Shown here: positions 1-5,851 of the stretch, in pieces
Numbering within the stretch: the stretch's first letter is position 1
Layout: every line of letters starts with the position of its first letter
DNA from: Cohaesibacteraceae bacterium
GTDB lineage: Bacteria; Pseudomonadota; Alphaproteobacteria; Rhizobiales; Cohaesibacteraceae
Length of the DNA: 6,692 nt
Direction: 5' to 3'
Assembly: GCA_016764535.1 (NCBI GenBank)
Contig: JAESRR010000012.1
Coordinates: forward strand, 8,659-15,350
Translations under genes and position numbers: made by a program
The notes under the pieces: generated by a model
What the model was told of the DNA's origin: nothing
Databases searched by the model: none
Seen by the model: only the letters and a program-made list of their open reading frames with translations

Positions 1-393
1 CCTGTCCGTGATTTCGTTGAACACATCGACTTTTTACGTGTGACCAAGAACACAAAAATCACTGTGGGCATACCAGTGAAATTTATCAACGACGAAGTAT
101 CACCTGGAATGAAACGCGGTGGCAATCTCAACATTGTGCGGCATGAGGTAGATGTTATCTGTCCTGCACTCGAGATCCCGGAATCCATTGTGATTGATCT
201 TGCTGAAGCAATGATTGGCGATTCAATACATATTTCAGCGGTAACATTGCCCAAAGGTGTTACACCGGCAATTCACGATCGCGATTTTACCATTGCGACA
301 ATAGCTGCACCTGGCGGCGGCGTTGATGATGTAGATGAAGAAGCAACTGATGGTGAAGAAGCAACTGAAGTTGAAGCAACACCGGAAGCCTAG
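1..393 (+). CDS. rplY: 50S ribosomal protein L25 (Ctc/TL5 form), 3' part
   Basis: L25 binds 5S rRNA in the central protuberance of the large ribosomal subunit. The reading frame is open from the first base, so the gene starts left of the window; the internal GTG at 40 is not the start. The 130 visible residues begin at the end of the N-terminal 5S-binding domain ([14 protein letters not shown]). They continue through the C-terminal beta domain of the long Ctc/TL5 form: [10 protein letters not shown], then [13 protein letters not shown], then [14 protein letters not shown]. The last 25 or so residues form an acidic, low-complexity tail rich in Asp, Glu, Ala and Thr, as is usual for proteobacterial long-form L25. 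The stop lies 30 bases before pth, which suggests one transcript. The family call is firm. The visible length and tail favour the long form over the short E. coli type. Confidence 0.93.
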   Translation, partial: PVRDFVEHIDFLRVTKNTKITVGIPVKFINDEVSPGMKRGGNLNIVRHEVDVICPALEIPESIVIDLAEAMIGDSIHISAVTLPKGVTPAIHDRDFTIATIAAPGGGVDDVDEEATDGEEATEVEATPEA

Positions 394-423
394 TTTTTAG
401 CGCATTTTGATCAGGAGTGTCTG

Positions 424-1140
424 ATGTTTCTTTTTGCGGGATTGGGCAATCCTGGATCTCAATATGCGAAACACCGGCATAATGTCGGCTTTATGGCAGT
501 GGACGAGATCGCCCACTGCCACTCTTTGGGTCCCTGGAAAAAAAAGTTTCAGGCACAAATTTGTGAAGGTAAAATATCTGAACAAAAAGTGCTGGTGATG
601 AAACCGGAAACTTACATGAACGAAAGCGGCCGCGCTGTTGGTGAAGCCGCCCGATTCTATAAAATCCCCCTTTCCAATATATTTGTATTCTATGACGAGC
701 TTGATCTGGCTCCTGGTAAAATCAAACTAAAACTGGGAGGTGGAATTGCCGGACACAATGGTCCGCGTTCCATTTCAAGTCACATCGGCAACGATTATTA
801 TCGGGTGCGGATAGGCATTGGCCATCCAGGCAAACATCGAGTAACCCAGTGGGTATTGGGTGATTTTGCCAATTCGGACCAGGATTGGCTTTATCCCTTG
901 CTTGATGCAATCGGAAGAGATTCAGCTGCACTGGTTACACACGGTGCAGAACGATTTCAAACTGATATCGCATTGCGTTTACGTCCCGAACGCTCCGATA
1001 CCAATCGCAAAAAGAACAATAAACCATCACCAGCACCTGTTTCCGGCAAAAGTGATACCAACAACAAAACAACACAGCCGTCTCTCAAGAACGCCATGGC
1101 CGAAAGCCTGATGAAGCTTCTGGGTACGAAAAAGGACTAA
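424..1140 (+). CDS. pth: Peptidyl-tRNA hydrolase with extended polar C-terminus
   Basis: Pth cleaves the ester bond of peptidyl-tRNAs that drop off the ribosome and so recycles tRNA in the cytoplasm. The 238-residue product carries the family signature throughout: GLGNPG at 6-11 with Asn9, the catalytic His19 in HRHNVGF, KPETYMNESG at 60-69 with Met65 and Asn66, YDELDLAPG at 90-98 with Asp91, GGGIAGHNG at 105-113 with Asn112, and GIGHPG at 131-136. These match the E. coli active-site residues N10, H20, M67, N68, D93 and N114. The conserved domain ends near residue 190. The remaining ~48 residues are Lys/Asn/Ser/Pro-rich and probably disordered, then end in a short predicted helix (AMAESLMKLLG). 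E. coli Pth is about 194 residues, so the tail is extra; many alphaproteobacterial homologues have one. AGGAG at 413-417 sits six bases before the ATG and fixes the start. ychF follows after four bases. Confidence 0.97.
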   Translation: MFLFAGLGNPGSQYAKHRHNVGFMAVDEIAHCHSLGPWKKKFQAQICEGKISEQKVLVMKPETYMNESGRAVGEAARFYKIPLSNIFVFYDELDLAPGKIKLKLGGGIAGHNGPRSISSHIGNDYYRVRIGIGHPGKHRVTQWVLGDFANSDQDWLYPLLDAIGRDSAALVTHGAERFQTDIALRLRPERSDTNRKKNNKPSPAPVSGKSDTNNKTTQPSLKNAMAESLMKLLGTKKD

Positions 1141-1144
1141 TATA

Positions 1145-2242
1145 ATGGGTTTTAAATGCGGTATCGTTGGTATGCCCAATGTCGGCAAGTCAACACTGTT
1201 CAATGCTCTGACCAAAACAGCTGCCGCACAGGCTGCAAACTACCCATTTTGCACAATTGAACCAAATACCGGGGATGTGTCTGTCCCTGATATACGCCTT
1301 AAACCAATTTCCAGCATTGCAGGATCCAAGCAGGTCCTTCCTGCTCGCCTGTCTTTTGTTGATATTGCGGGATTGGTTCGGGGTGCCTCAAAAGGTGAAG
1401 GACTGGGCAATCAGTTTTTGGCGACCATTCGGGAAGTTGATGCAATCGTCCATGTACTACGCTGTTTTGATGATGATGACATTACCCATGTAGATGGCCG
1501 GATTGACCCGGTTGAAGATGCTGAAACTGTTGAAACCGAACTTCTCCTATCTGATCTTGAAAGCCTCGAGCGGCGTGTCAAGCCATTGCTTAAAAAAGCT
1601 TCCTCGGGGGACAAGGATGCCAAAATCCAGTCTGCCCTTATGCAAGATGTTCTTGAATTACTGAGAGACGGGCGCCCTGCCCGCATGCTCGACGTACACG
1701 AGGATCTGGAACAGGATCTGAGAGATCTAAATCTTCTCACCACAAAACCGGTTCTATACGTATGCAATGTGGAAGAAGAGAAGTCAGCGGTTGGCAATGA
1801 CTATTCCAAAAAAGTTTTTGAGATGGCGGAAAAGGAAGGCGCTGTTGCAGTCGTAATTTCCGCAGAGATCGAAGCTGAAATCTCGCAACTTGAGGAAGAA
1901 GAACAGGCAGAATATCTTGAATCACTTGGACTTGAAGAGCCTGGTCTGGATCGACTGATCCGCGCCGGATATGGCCTTTTGAACCTGATGACATATTTCA
2001 CCGCAGGTCCCAAAGAAACCCGCGCCTGGACAATTCATGCCAATACCCGGGCCCCTCAGGCTGCAGGTGTCATTCATACTGACTTTGAAAAAGGTTTTAT
2101 TCGCGCCCAAACAATTGCCTATGACGACTATGTTTCCCTGGGTGGAGAAACGGCAGCAAAGGAAGCTGGAAAAGCGCGTGACGAGGGCAAGGACTATATT
2201 GTTCAGGACGGCGATGTATTGTTGTTCAAATTCAACAATTAG
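1145..2242 (+). CDS. ychF: Ribosome-associated P-loop ATPase YchF (OLA1 family)
   Basis: YchF is a cytoplasmic Obg-related P-loop NTPase that associates with ribosomes. Family members studied in bacteria and humans prefer ATP to GTP and are tied to stress and redox responses. The 365-residue product has the usual full length. Visible parts are the P-loop GMPNVGKST at 9-17, the family stretch NYPFCTIEPN at 32-41, the Walker B/G3 motif DIAGLV at 73-78, a glycine-rich segment KGEGLGN at 83-89, a charged helical insertion at about 125-195, and a C-terminal TGS domain from about 281 (TYFTAGPKETRAW) to the end. At the G4 position it has NVEE (208-211) instead of NKxD, the family hallmark behind loss of GTP specificity. 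AAGGA at 1132-1136 is the ribosome binding site. The gene lies four bases after pth, a pairing widely conserved in proteobacteria, which supports a shared transcript. Confidence 0.97.
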   Translation: MGFKCGIVGMPNVGKSTLFNALTKTAAAQAANYPFCTIEPNTGDVSVPDIRLKPISSIAGSKQVLPARLSFVDIAGLVRGASKGEGLGNQFLATIREVDAIVHVLRCFDDDDITHVDGRIDPVEDAETVETELLLSDLESLERRVKPLLKKASSGDKDAKIQSALMQDVLELLRDGRPARMLDVHEDLEQDLRDLNLLTTKPVLYVCNVEEEKSAVGNDYSKKVFEMAEKEGAVAVVISAEIEAEISQLEEEEQAEYLESLGLEEPGLDRLIRAGYGLLNLMTYFTAGPKETRAWTIHANTRAPQAAGVIHTDFEKGFIRAQTIAYDDYVSLGGETAAKEAGKARDEGKDYIVQDGDVLLFKFNN

Positions 2243-2261
2243 AACCATATTATGGATTTGG

Positions 2262-2299
2262 CCCCGGATTCAACTTTCAGCACATAGAACCGGGGTTTT
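2262..2299 (+). terminator. Probable rho-independent terminator after ychF
   Basis: The arms CCCCGG-A-TTC (2262-2271) and GAACCGGGG (2287-2295) pair over nine base pairs with one bulged A. The loop is 15 bases, and TTTT follows at 2296-2299. It lies 20 bases after the ychF stop, as expected for the end of the rplY-pth-ychF transcript. The bulge, long loop and short T-run make it weaker than a classic terminator. Confidence 0.55.
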
Positions 2300-2319
2300 A
2301 AACCATTCGCATTCTCCAC

Positions 2320-2335
2320 TTTACGTTAACGTAAA
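2320..2335. promoter_or_regulatory. Perfect 16-bp palindrome, candidate operator for the MaoC pair
   Basis: TTTACGTTAACGTAAA is its own reverse complement over all 16 bases and does not extend further (C at 2319, T at 2336). It has no loop and no T-run, so it looks like a dimeric regulator site rather than a terminator. It lies in the only sizeable gap before the two MaoC genes, 84 bases upstream of the first start codon and downstream of the ychF terminator. From memory, it resembles operators of LiuR-type MerR regulators, which control branched-chain amino acid and acyl-CoA catabolism in proteobacteria; that link is inference. AT-rich sequence follows at once (TAAATT at 2339-2344 could serve as a -10), but no convincing -35 is visible. 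Confidence 0.5.
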
Positions 2336-2405
2336 TACTAAATTGGATCGAAGTTCAAATTCATGACTTTTGGCTTCGTCTTTTCGTAAACAGCATCCAA
2401 TAGCT

Positions 2406-2413
2406 GGGGAGAG
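2406..2413 (+). promoter_or_regulatory. Ribosome binding site supporting a TTG start
   Basis: GGGGAGAG lies six bases before TTG at 2420. In this frame a stop occurs at 2387-2389, and no ATG or GTG lies between that stop and the TTG. The next in-frame ATG is deep inside the conserved domain. TTG is therefore the only start that keeps the full N-terminal part of the fold. Confidence 0.75.
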
Positions 2414-2419
2414 TGGCAC

Positions 2420-2869
2420 TTGAAATATCTAGACGACTTTACAATCGGCCAGAGCATCCAACTGGGTACCACAACCGTTACCAAACAGGATGTATTGGAG
2501 TTTGCATCTGAATTTGACCCTCAACCATTTCACCTTGACGAAGAAGCTGGCCTGGCGTCCATGCTTGGTGGTCTGGCTGCCAGCGGATGGCATAGCTGTG
2601 CCCTGACCATGCGTTTGATGTGTGACGCTCTTTTTTTGAAGGGAGAACCGCTTGGATCTCCAGGCGTTGAAAAACTGCGTTGGATGGCACCGGTTTTCCC
2701 TGGAGACACACTTACAGGCAAACTGGTTGTTGAAAATGTCCGTAAGTCGAACAGTAAACCCGATCGCGGTTTTGTGACGCTTTGCGCCAATGTTGAAAAA
2801 TCCGATGGTACAAAAGTGCTCAATATGAATTGCACTGTGATTTATCCGGTTCAGGGAGCTGATCGATGA
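2420..2869 (+). CDS. MaoC-like acyl-CoA hydratase/dehydratase, first of a tandem pair
   Basis: This 149-residue protein is a single hotdog-fold domain of the MaoC / (R)-specific enoyl-CoA hydratase family. Members hydrate trans-2-enoyl-CoA or dehydrate 3-hydroxyacyl-CoA, or act on related CoA thioesters. The hydratase-2 signature appears as FDPQPFHLDEEAG (32-44). Asp33 and His38 have the same five-residue spacing as the Asp/His catalytic pair of PhaJ, so activity is plausible. The motif has Gln where the classic GDxNPxH signature has Asn. GGLAASGWH (50-58) and a helix follow, then strands with LRWMAPVFPGDTL (86-98), typical of the second half of the fold. It starts with TTG. The stop overlaps the next gene's start as ATGA, so the two are translationally coupled. 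The true substrate cannot be read from the sequence; fatty acid, branched-chain amino acid or other acyl-CoA metabolism are all possible. Confidence 0.87.
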   Translation: MKYLDDFTIGQSIQLGTTTVTKQDVLEFASEFDPQPFHLDEEAGLASMLGGLAASGWHSCALTMRLMCDALFLKGEPLGSPGVEKLRWMAPVFPGDTLTGKLVVENVRKSNSKPDRGFVTLCANVEKSDGTKVLNMNCTVIYPVQGADR

Positions 2870-3360
2870 GTATGTTTCTGGAGGACATTCCGTTGGACCA
2901 GGAAATACATCTGGGTTCGTATCAATTTACCGAGAAGAACATAAAGTCTTTTGCAGAAAAATACGATCCTCAGCGCTTTCATCTGAGTACAGAGGCAGCG
3001 GCTGATACACATTTTGGAGCACTATGTGCATCGGGCTGGCACACCGTTTCTGCATGGATGCGGGCAATGGTTAAATACACCACCAAATTGCATATCGAAA
3101 AAATCAAATCGGGAGCCAATCCTGCCAGGGTCGGGCCTTCTCCAGGATTTGACGATCTCAGGTGGCTGAAGCCTGTCTTTGTTGGTGATACAATTGACTA
3201 TTACACCGCACCATTTGAAACTCGCCCATCCAGATCAAAACCGGAATGGGGTATCCTCAGGGCACATAATGAAGGCCGAAATCAAAATGGTGACGTCGTA
3301 CTGCGATTTACTTCAACAGTTTTTCTTGAACGGAAAAACAAAGGTACCGGATCAAATTAA
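2866..3360 (+). CDS. MaoC-like acyl-CoA hydratase/dehydratase, second of a tandem pair
   Basis: This 164-residue paralogue of the preceding gene also has one hotdog domain. Matching landmarks run in the same order: YDPQRFHLSTEAA (33-45) with Asp34 and His39, GALCASGWH (51-59), then DDLRWLKPVFVGDTI (96-110). Both putative catalytic residues are kept, so neither copy looks like an inactive half. It differs by a longer Lys/Gly/Pro-rich loop at about 74-95, between the central helix and the next strand, and by clear overall divergence, so the duplication is old. ATG at 2866 overlaps the previous stop by four bases, and AGGGAG at 2853-2858 is seven bases upstream. A second in-frame ATG at 2872 is worse placed. 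MaoC-family proteins work as dimers or double-hotdog units, so a heterodimer with the upstream product is a reasonable inference. The 3' end faces apt across 22 bases, with no hairpin terminator seen. Confidence 0.86.
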   Translation: MSMFLEDIPLDQEIHLGSYQFTEKNIKSFAEKYDPQRFHLSTEAAADTHFGALCASGWHTVSAWMRAMVKYTTKLHIEKIKSGANPARVGPSPGFDDLRWLKPVFVGDTIDYYTAPFETRPSRSKPEWGILRAHNEGRNQNGDVVLRFTSTVFLERKNKGTGSN

Positions 3361-3382
3361 TCTACCCGACGACTCCAAGGGT

Positions 3383-3931
3383 TCAATCACCTTCAAATTC
3401 TATCAGGGTGTAAACATCGACCTCTTTTGAGCGCACAATATCTGCACCGCCCAGATCTGGAAGATCTATCACAAATGCAGCATGATCAACTACACCGCCT
3501 GCCCGCCTGATCAAGTCTATCCCGGCTGCTGCTGTCCCGCCAGTAGCAATCAGATCGTCCAACAGAAGCACATTATCACCCTGTGTGATCGCGTCCTGGT
3601 GTATCTCTATGCGATCCATTCCATATTCGAGTTGATAATCTTCACCTATGGTCCTAAAAGGCAATTTACCTTTCTTGCGTATTGGCAAAAATCCAATTCC
3701 CAGTTCCAAAGCAACAGCACTGCCAAAAATGAATCCTCGCGCCTCGATCCCGGCGACAAACGTCAGTTTCATATCACGATACCTGTCTGCCAATAACACC
3801 ACAGCCGACTTGAATCCGTTCGGATCAGATATCAAAGTCGTAATATCCCTGAACATGATTCCCGGCTTGGGATAATCAGGGATGGTACGAACAAGTTTCT
3901 GAAGTTCGTGACATGCAAGGATAGTCATCAT
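3383..3931 (-). CDS. apt: Adenine phosphoribosyltransferase
   Basis: Apt joins adenine and PRPP to give AMP and pyrophosphate, the cytoplasmic purine salvage step. The 182-residue product has the normal family length. Motifs in order are IPDYPKPGI-x-FRDITTL (17-33), GIEARGFIFG (61-70), the flexible-loop region PIRKKGKLP (83-91), EYGMDRIEIHQDAI (102-115) and the PRPP-binding loop LLLDDLIATGGTAAA (122-136). The gene starts ATGATG. An AGGA four bases before the first ATG is seven bases before the second, so translation may start at 3928 and give 181 residues. It lies 29 or so bases downstream of mtnP on the same strand. MtnP produces adenine, so the two enzymes act in sequence and are probably cotranscribed. 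Confidence 0.97.
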   Translation of the reverse strand: MMTILACHELQKLVRTIPDYPKPGIMFRDITTLISDPNGFKSAVVLLADRYRDMKLTFVAGIEARGFIFGSAVALELGIGFLPIRKKGKLPFRTIGEDYQLEYGMDRIEIHQDAITQGDNVLLLDDLIATGGTAAAGIDLIRRAGGVVDHAAFVIDLPDLGGADIVRSKEVDVYTLIEFEGD

Positions 3932-3935
3932 TTGG

Positions 3936-3939
3936 TCCT
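3936..3939 (-). promoter_or_regulatory. apt ribosome binding site, favours the second of two ATGs
   Basis: On the - strand the order is AGGA, CCAA, ATG, ATG. The spacer is four bases to the first ATG (3931) and seven to the second (3928). The second spacing is closer to the usual optimum, so the true N-terminus is probably MTILACHEL. The difference is one residue. Confidence 0.45.
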
Positions 3940-3961
3940 GTAATAAAAGAATTCACTGTAA

Positions 3962-4855
3962 TCAGTTTGTGTCCAGCACCCGACCGGCCACAGCATCGAG
4001 TTTGGATAGAAGCGATTGCTTACGTTTTTCGGGAGCCGTCATGATTGCAAATTCCAGCGCCCGATCCGATCCAATTTTGCACAATGGTCGTTGACGTGGA
4101 AAATCTTTTGCAAGCTGGCTTATCAAGCCTTGCGCATTTGAAGAGTTCTCGCCAAGCACACGAATGATATCCTGAATATCGACGGAACCATGATCGGGAT
4201 GCCAACTATCAAAGTCTGTCACCATTGCAATAGTTGCGTAACTGATTTCTGCTTCACGGGCCAGTTTAGCTTCCGGCATGTTGGTCATGCCGATCACGTC
4301 ACAGCCCCATTGCCGGTATAGGCGTGATTCAGCAAGTGATGAGAACTGGGGCCCCTCCATTGCGAGATATAGCCCGCCCCGGTGATATTCGACCCCGGTT
4401 TTTTTGGCTGCAGCTTCAACCTGATCAACAATATGTGGAGACACCGGATGAGCCACAGATACATGAGCGACACAACCTTTACCGAAAAAGCTCTTCTCCC
4501 GGGCAAACGTTCTATCCACGAATTGATCAACGAGTACGAATGAACCAGGCGCATACTTTTCATTCAGGGAACCACATGCCGATACCGATACAAGGTCAGT
4601 AACACCACAGCGCTTCATCACATCAATATTGGCACGGTAGTTAATGTCGGACGGTGCAAAGACATGTCCCCGTCCATGCCGTGGAAGAAAAACAACTTTC
4701 AGACCGTCAATTGATCCAACACGCACACAGTCAGAAGGGTCCCCCCAGGGACTATCAACCTTTACCCATTCAGCATCTTCAATGCCCGGAAGCTCGTAAA
4801 GACCGGACCCGCCGATGATCCCCAGGACAGTATTGATAGTTTCAGAAACCGTCAT
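3962..4855 (-). CDS. mtnP: S-methyl-5'-thioadenosine phosphorylase
   Basis: MtnP splits methylthioadenosine, a by-product of polyamine and other SAM-consuming pathways, with phosphate into adenine and methylthioribose-1-phosphate. The 297-residue product fits the MTAP branch of the PNP/MTAP family. It shows the phosphate loop GIIGGSGLY (12-20), LPRHGRGH (57-64), SVSACGSL (90-97), EGPQFSSLAES (167-177), IGMTNMPEAKLAREAEI (188-204) and TDFDSW (213-218). The last matches human MTAP TDYDCW, whose two Asp residues bind the adenine base; purine nucleoside phosphorylases carry Asn there, so MTAP is favoured. GGTGGAA eight bases before the ATG is a modest ribosome binding site. The gene follows petC on the same strand but is separated from it by a strong terminator, so it probably has its own promoter; TGTAAT at 4899-4894 on this strand is a weak -10 candidate. 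apt lies just downstream and uses the adenine product. Confidence 0.95.
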   Translation of the reverse strand: MTVSETINTVLGIIGGSGLYELPGIEDAEWVKVDSPWGDPSDCVRVGSIDGLKVVFLPRHGRGHVFAPSDINYRANIDVMKRCGVTDLVSVSACGSLNEKYAPGSFVLVDQFVDRTFAREKSFFGKGCVAHVSVAHPVSPHIVDQVEAAAKKTGVEYHRGGLYLAMEGPQFSSLAESRLYRQWGCDVIGMTNMPEAKLAREAEISYATIAMVTDFDSWHPDHGSVDIQDIIRVLGENSSNAQGLISQLAKDFPRQRPLCKIGSDRALEFAIMTAPEKRKQSLLSKLDAVAGRVLDTN

Positions 4856-4945
4856 GTCAATTGTTCCACCAGAATTCTGTTCAACAGGAGGCGATTACAC
4901 TTTTGGTAACCACCGCCATAAGTTGCTCGTCACTCACTTCAACAT

Positions 4946-4971
4946 AAAAAAACCCGGCGTAACCGGGTTTT
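4946..4971 (-). terminator. Rho-independent terminator of the cytochrome bc1 operon
   Basis: Read on the - strand, AAAACCCGG, a five-base loop TTACG, and CCGGGTTTT form a nine-base-pair hairpin, and the T-run continues to seven Ts. It starts about 20 bases after the petC stop codon. On the + strand the T-run is only four bases, so the element mainly serves the petB-petC transcript. Confidence 0.88.
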
Positions 4972-4991
4972 CCATATTCAGTCGAAAAATT

Positions 4992-5828
4992 CTAGTGCTC
5001 GATGTTGGCCCAGACTTTTCTTTTGGTCAGATAAAGCAGTCCCGCAAACAGGATCAGAAAAAGAATGACCTTGAACCCGAGTTGCTTACGTTCTTCCAGT
5101 TTTGGTTCTGCAGTCCACATCAGGAATGAAATAACATCTTTTGAATGTTGTTCCAGCGTTGCCGGAGTTCCGTCAGTATACTCAACTGTTTCATCCGCGA
5201 GCGGTGGTGCCATGGCAATAATGCCATCCTTACCCAAATACCCGTGGCTAATATATTTGCCATCATCGTTAGGTTCGTCACTCTCATATCCGGTCAACAG
5301 TCCGTACAAATAGTCGGGACCATGCTCCTGATACATTGTGAAAGCATCTACAATAAACAATGGGAAACCACGGCCAACGGCACGGGATTTCGCCATCAAT
5401 GACAAATCCGGCGGTAAAGCACCTGAATTGGACGCTCTGGCTGCATTGTCATTGGCAAATGGCGACGGGAAATAATCAAACGGCTTTGCAGCGCGATCAA
5501 ACATTTCACCTTCTTCATCCGGCTGGGCGTCGGTTACCTCATATTCAGCAGCCAGCGCCTTGATCTGGTCTTCCGAATATCCAAGTGCGCCCTTGTCTCC
5601 AAGATTGCGGAAAGCAACACGTGAAAGGCCGTGACATGCAGAACAGACTTCTTTGTAAATCTGAAAGCCACGTTGCAATTGTGCGTCGTCGAAATATCCA
5701 AACGGGCCAGCAAAGGTCCATTCCTGTTTTTCGACTTTCAGTTCGCTCGCATTTGCATTTCCGGCACCAGTTGCTGTCATCACGACAACGGCCAAAGCAG
5801 CAAGGGTATTTTTTGACAATATTTTCAT
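4992..5828 (-). CDS. petC: Cytochrome c1 of the cytochrome bc1 complex
   Basis: Cytochrome c1 is the haem c subunit of ubiquinol:cytochrome c oxidoreductase (complex III). It takes electrons from the Rieske protein and passes them to a periplasmic or membrane-bound cytochrome c. The 278-residue precursor starts with a Sec signal peptide (MKILSKN, a hydrophobic core, then A-N-A before Ser28, the likely cleavage site). The haem c site is CSACH at 62-66, and the axial Met is Met206 in AMAPPL (205-210). Conserved c1 segments include FDYFPSPFANDNAARASNSG (117-136, Pro/Asn-rich) and ALPPDLSLMAKSR. A C-terminal membrane helix at about 251-267, followed by KRKVW, anchors it with the haem domain in the periplasm. 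AAGGAGT about seven bases upstream is a near-perfect ribosome binding site. petB ends 23 bases upstream. The genes are separate, unlike the fused petB-petC (fbcH) of Bradyrhizobium. Confidence 0.97.
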   Translation of the reverse strand: MKILSKNTLAALAVVVMTATGAGNANASELKVEKQEWTFAGPFGYFDDAQLQRGFQIYKEVCSACHGLSRVAFRNLGDKGALGYSEDQIKALAAEYEVTDAQPDEEGEMFDRAAKPFDYFPSPFANDNAARASNSGALPPDLSLMAKSRAVGRGFPLFIVDAFTMYQEHGPDYLYGLLTGYESDEPNDDGKYISHGYLGKDGIIAMAPPLADETVEYTDGTPATLEQHSKDVISFLMWTAEPKLEERKQLGFKVILFLILFAGLLYLTKRKVWANIEH

Positions 5829-5851
5829 CGTATCAACTCCTTCTCTGCCAC

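Noticed and set aside
40..393. A complete small gene starting at GTG 40
   Set aside because: The frame is open upstream to base 1 and encodes L25-like residues there, so this is the 3' part of rplY and not a separate gene.
1411..1797. 128-codon open frame on the - strand opposite ychF
   Set aside because: Its product is Ser/Arg-rich low-complexity text typical of an antisense shadow, it has no family resemblance, and it lies wholly inside the strongly conserved ychF gene.
2037..2366. 109-codon + strand frame spanning the ychF end and the intergenic region
   Set aside because: Most of it overlaps ychF in another frame, it runs through the terminator hairpin and the palindrome, and its product resembles nothing known.
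4870..4879. 10-bp palindrome CAGAATTCTG upstream of mtnP
   Set aside because: It is short, does not extend on either side, and such palindromes arise by chance often; no repeat of it was seen elsewhere in the window.
4856..4945. Possible SAM-related riboswitch in the mtnP leader
   Set aside because: The gene is in methylthioadenosine metabolism, but the leader is short and I could not find the paired stems and conserved core of any SAM or SAH riboswitch class.
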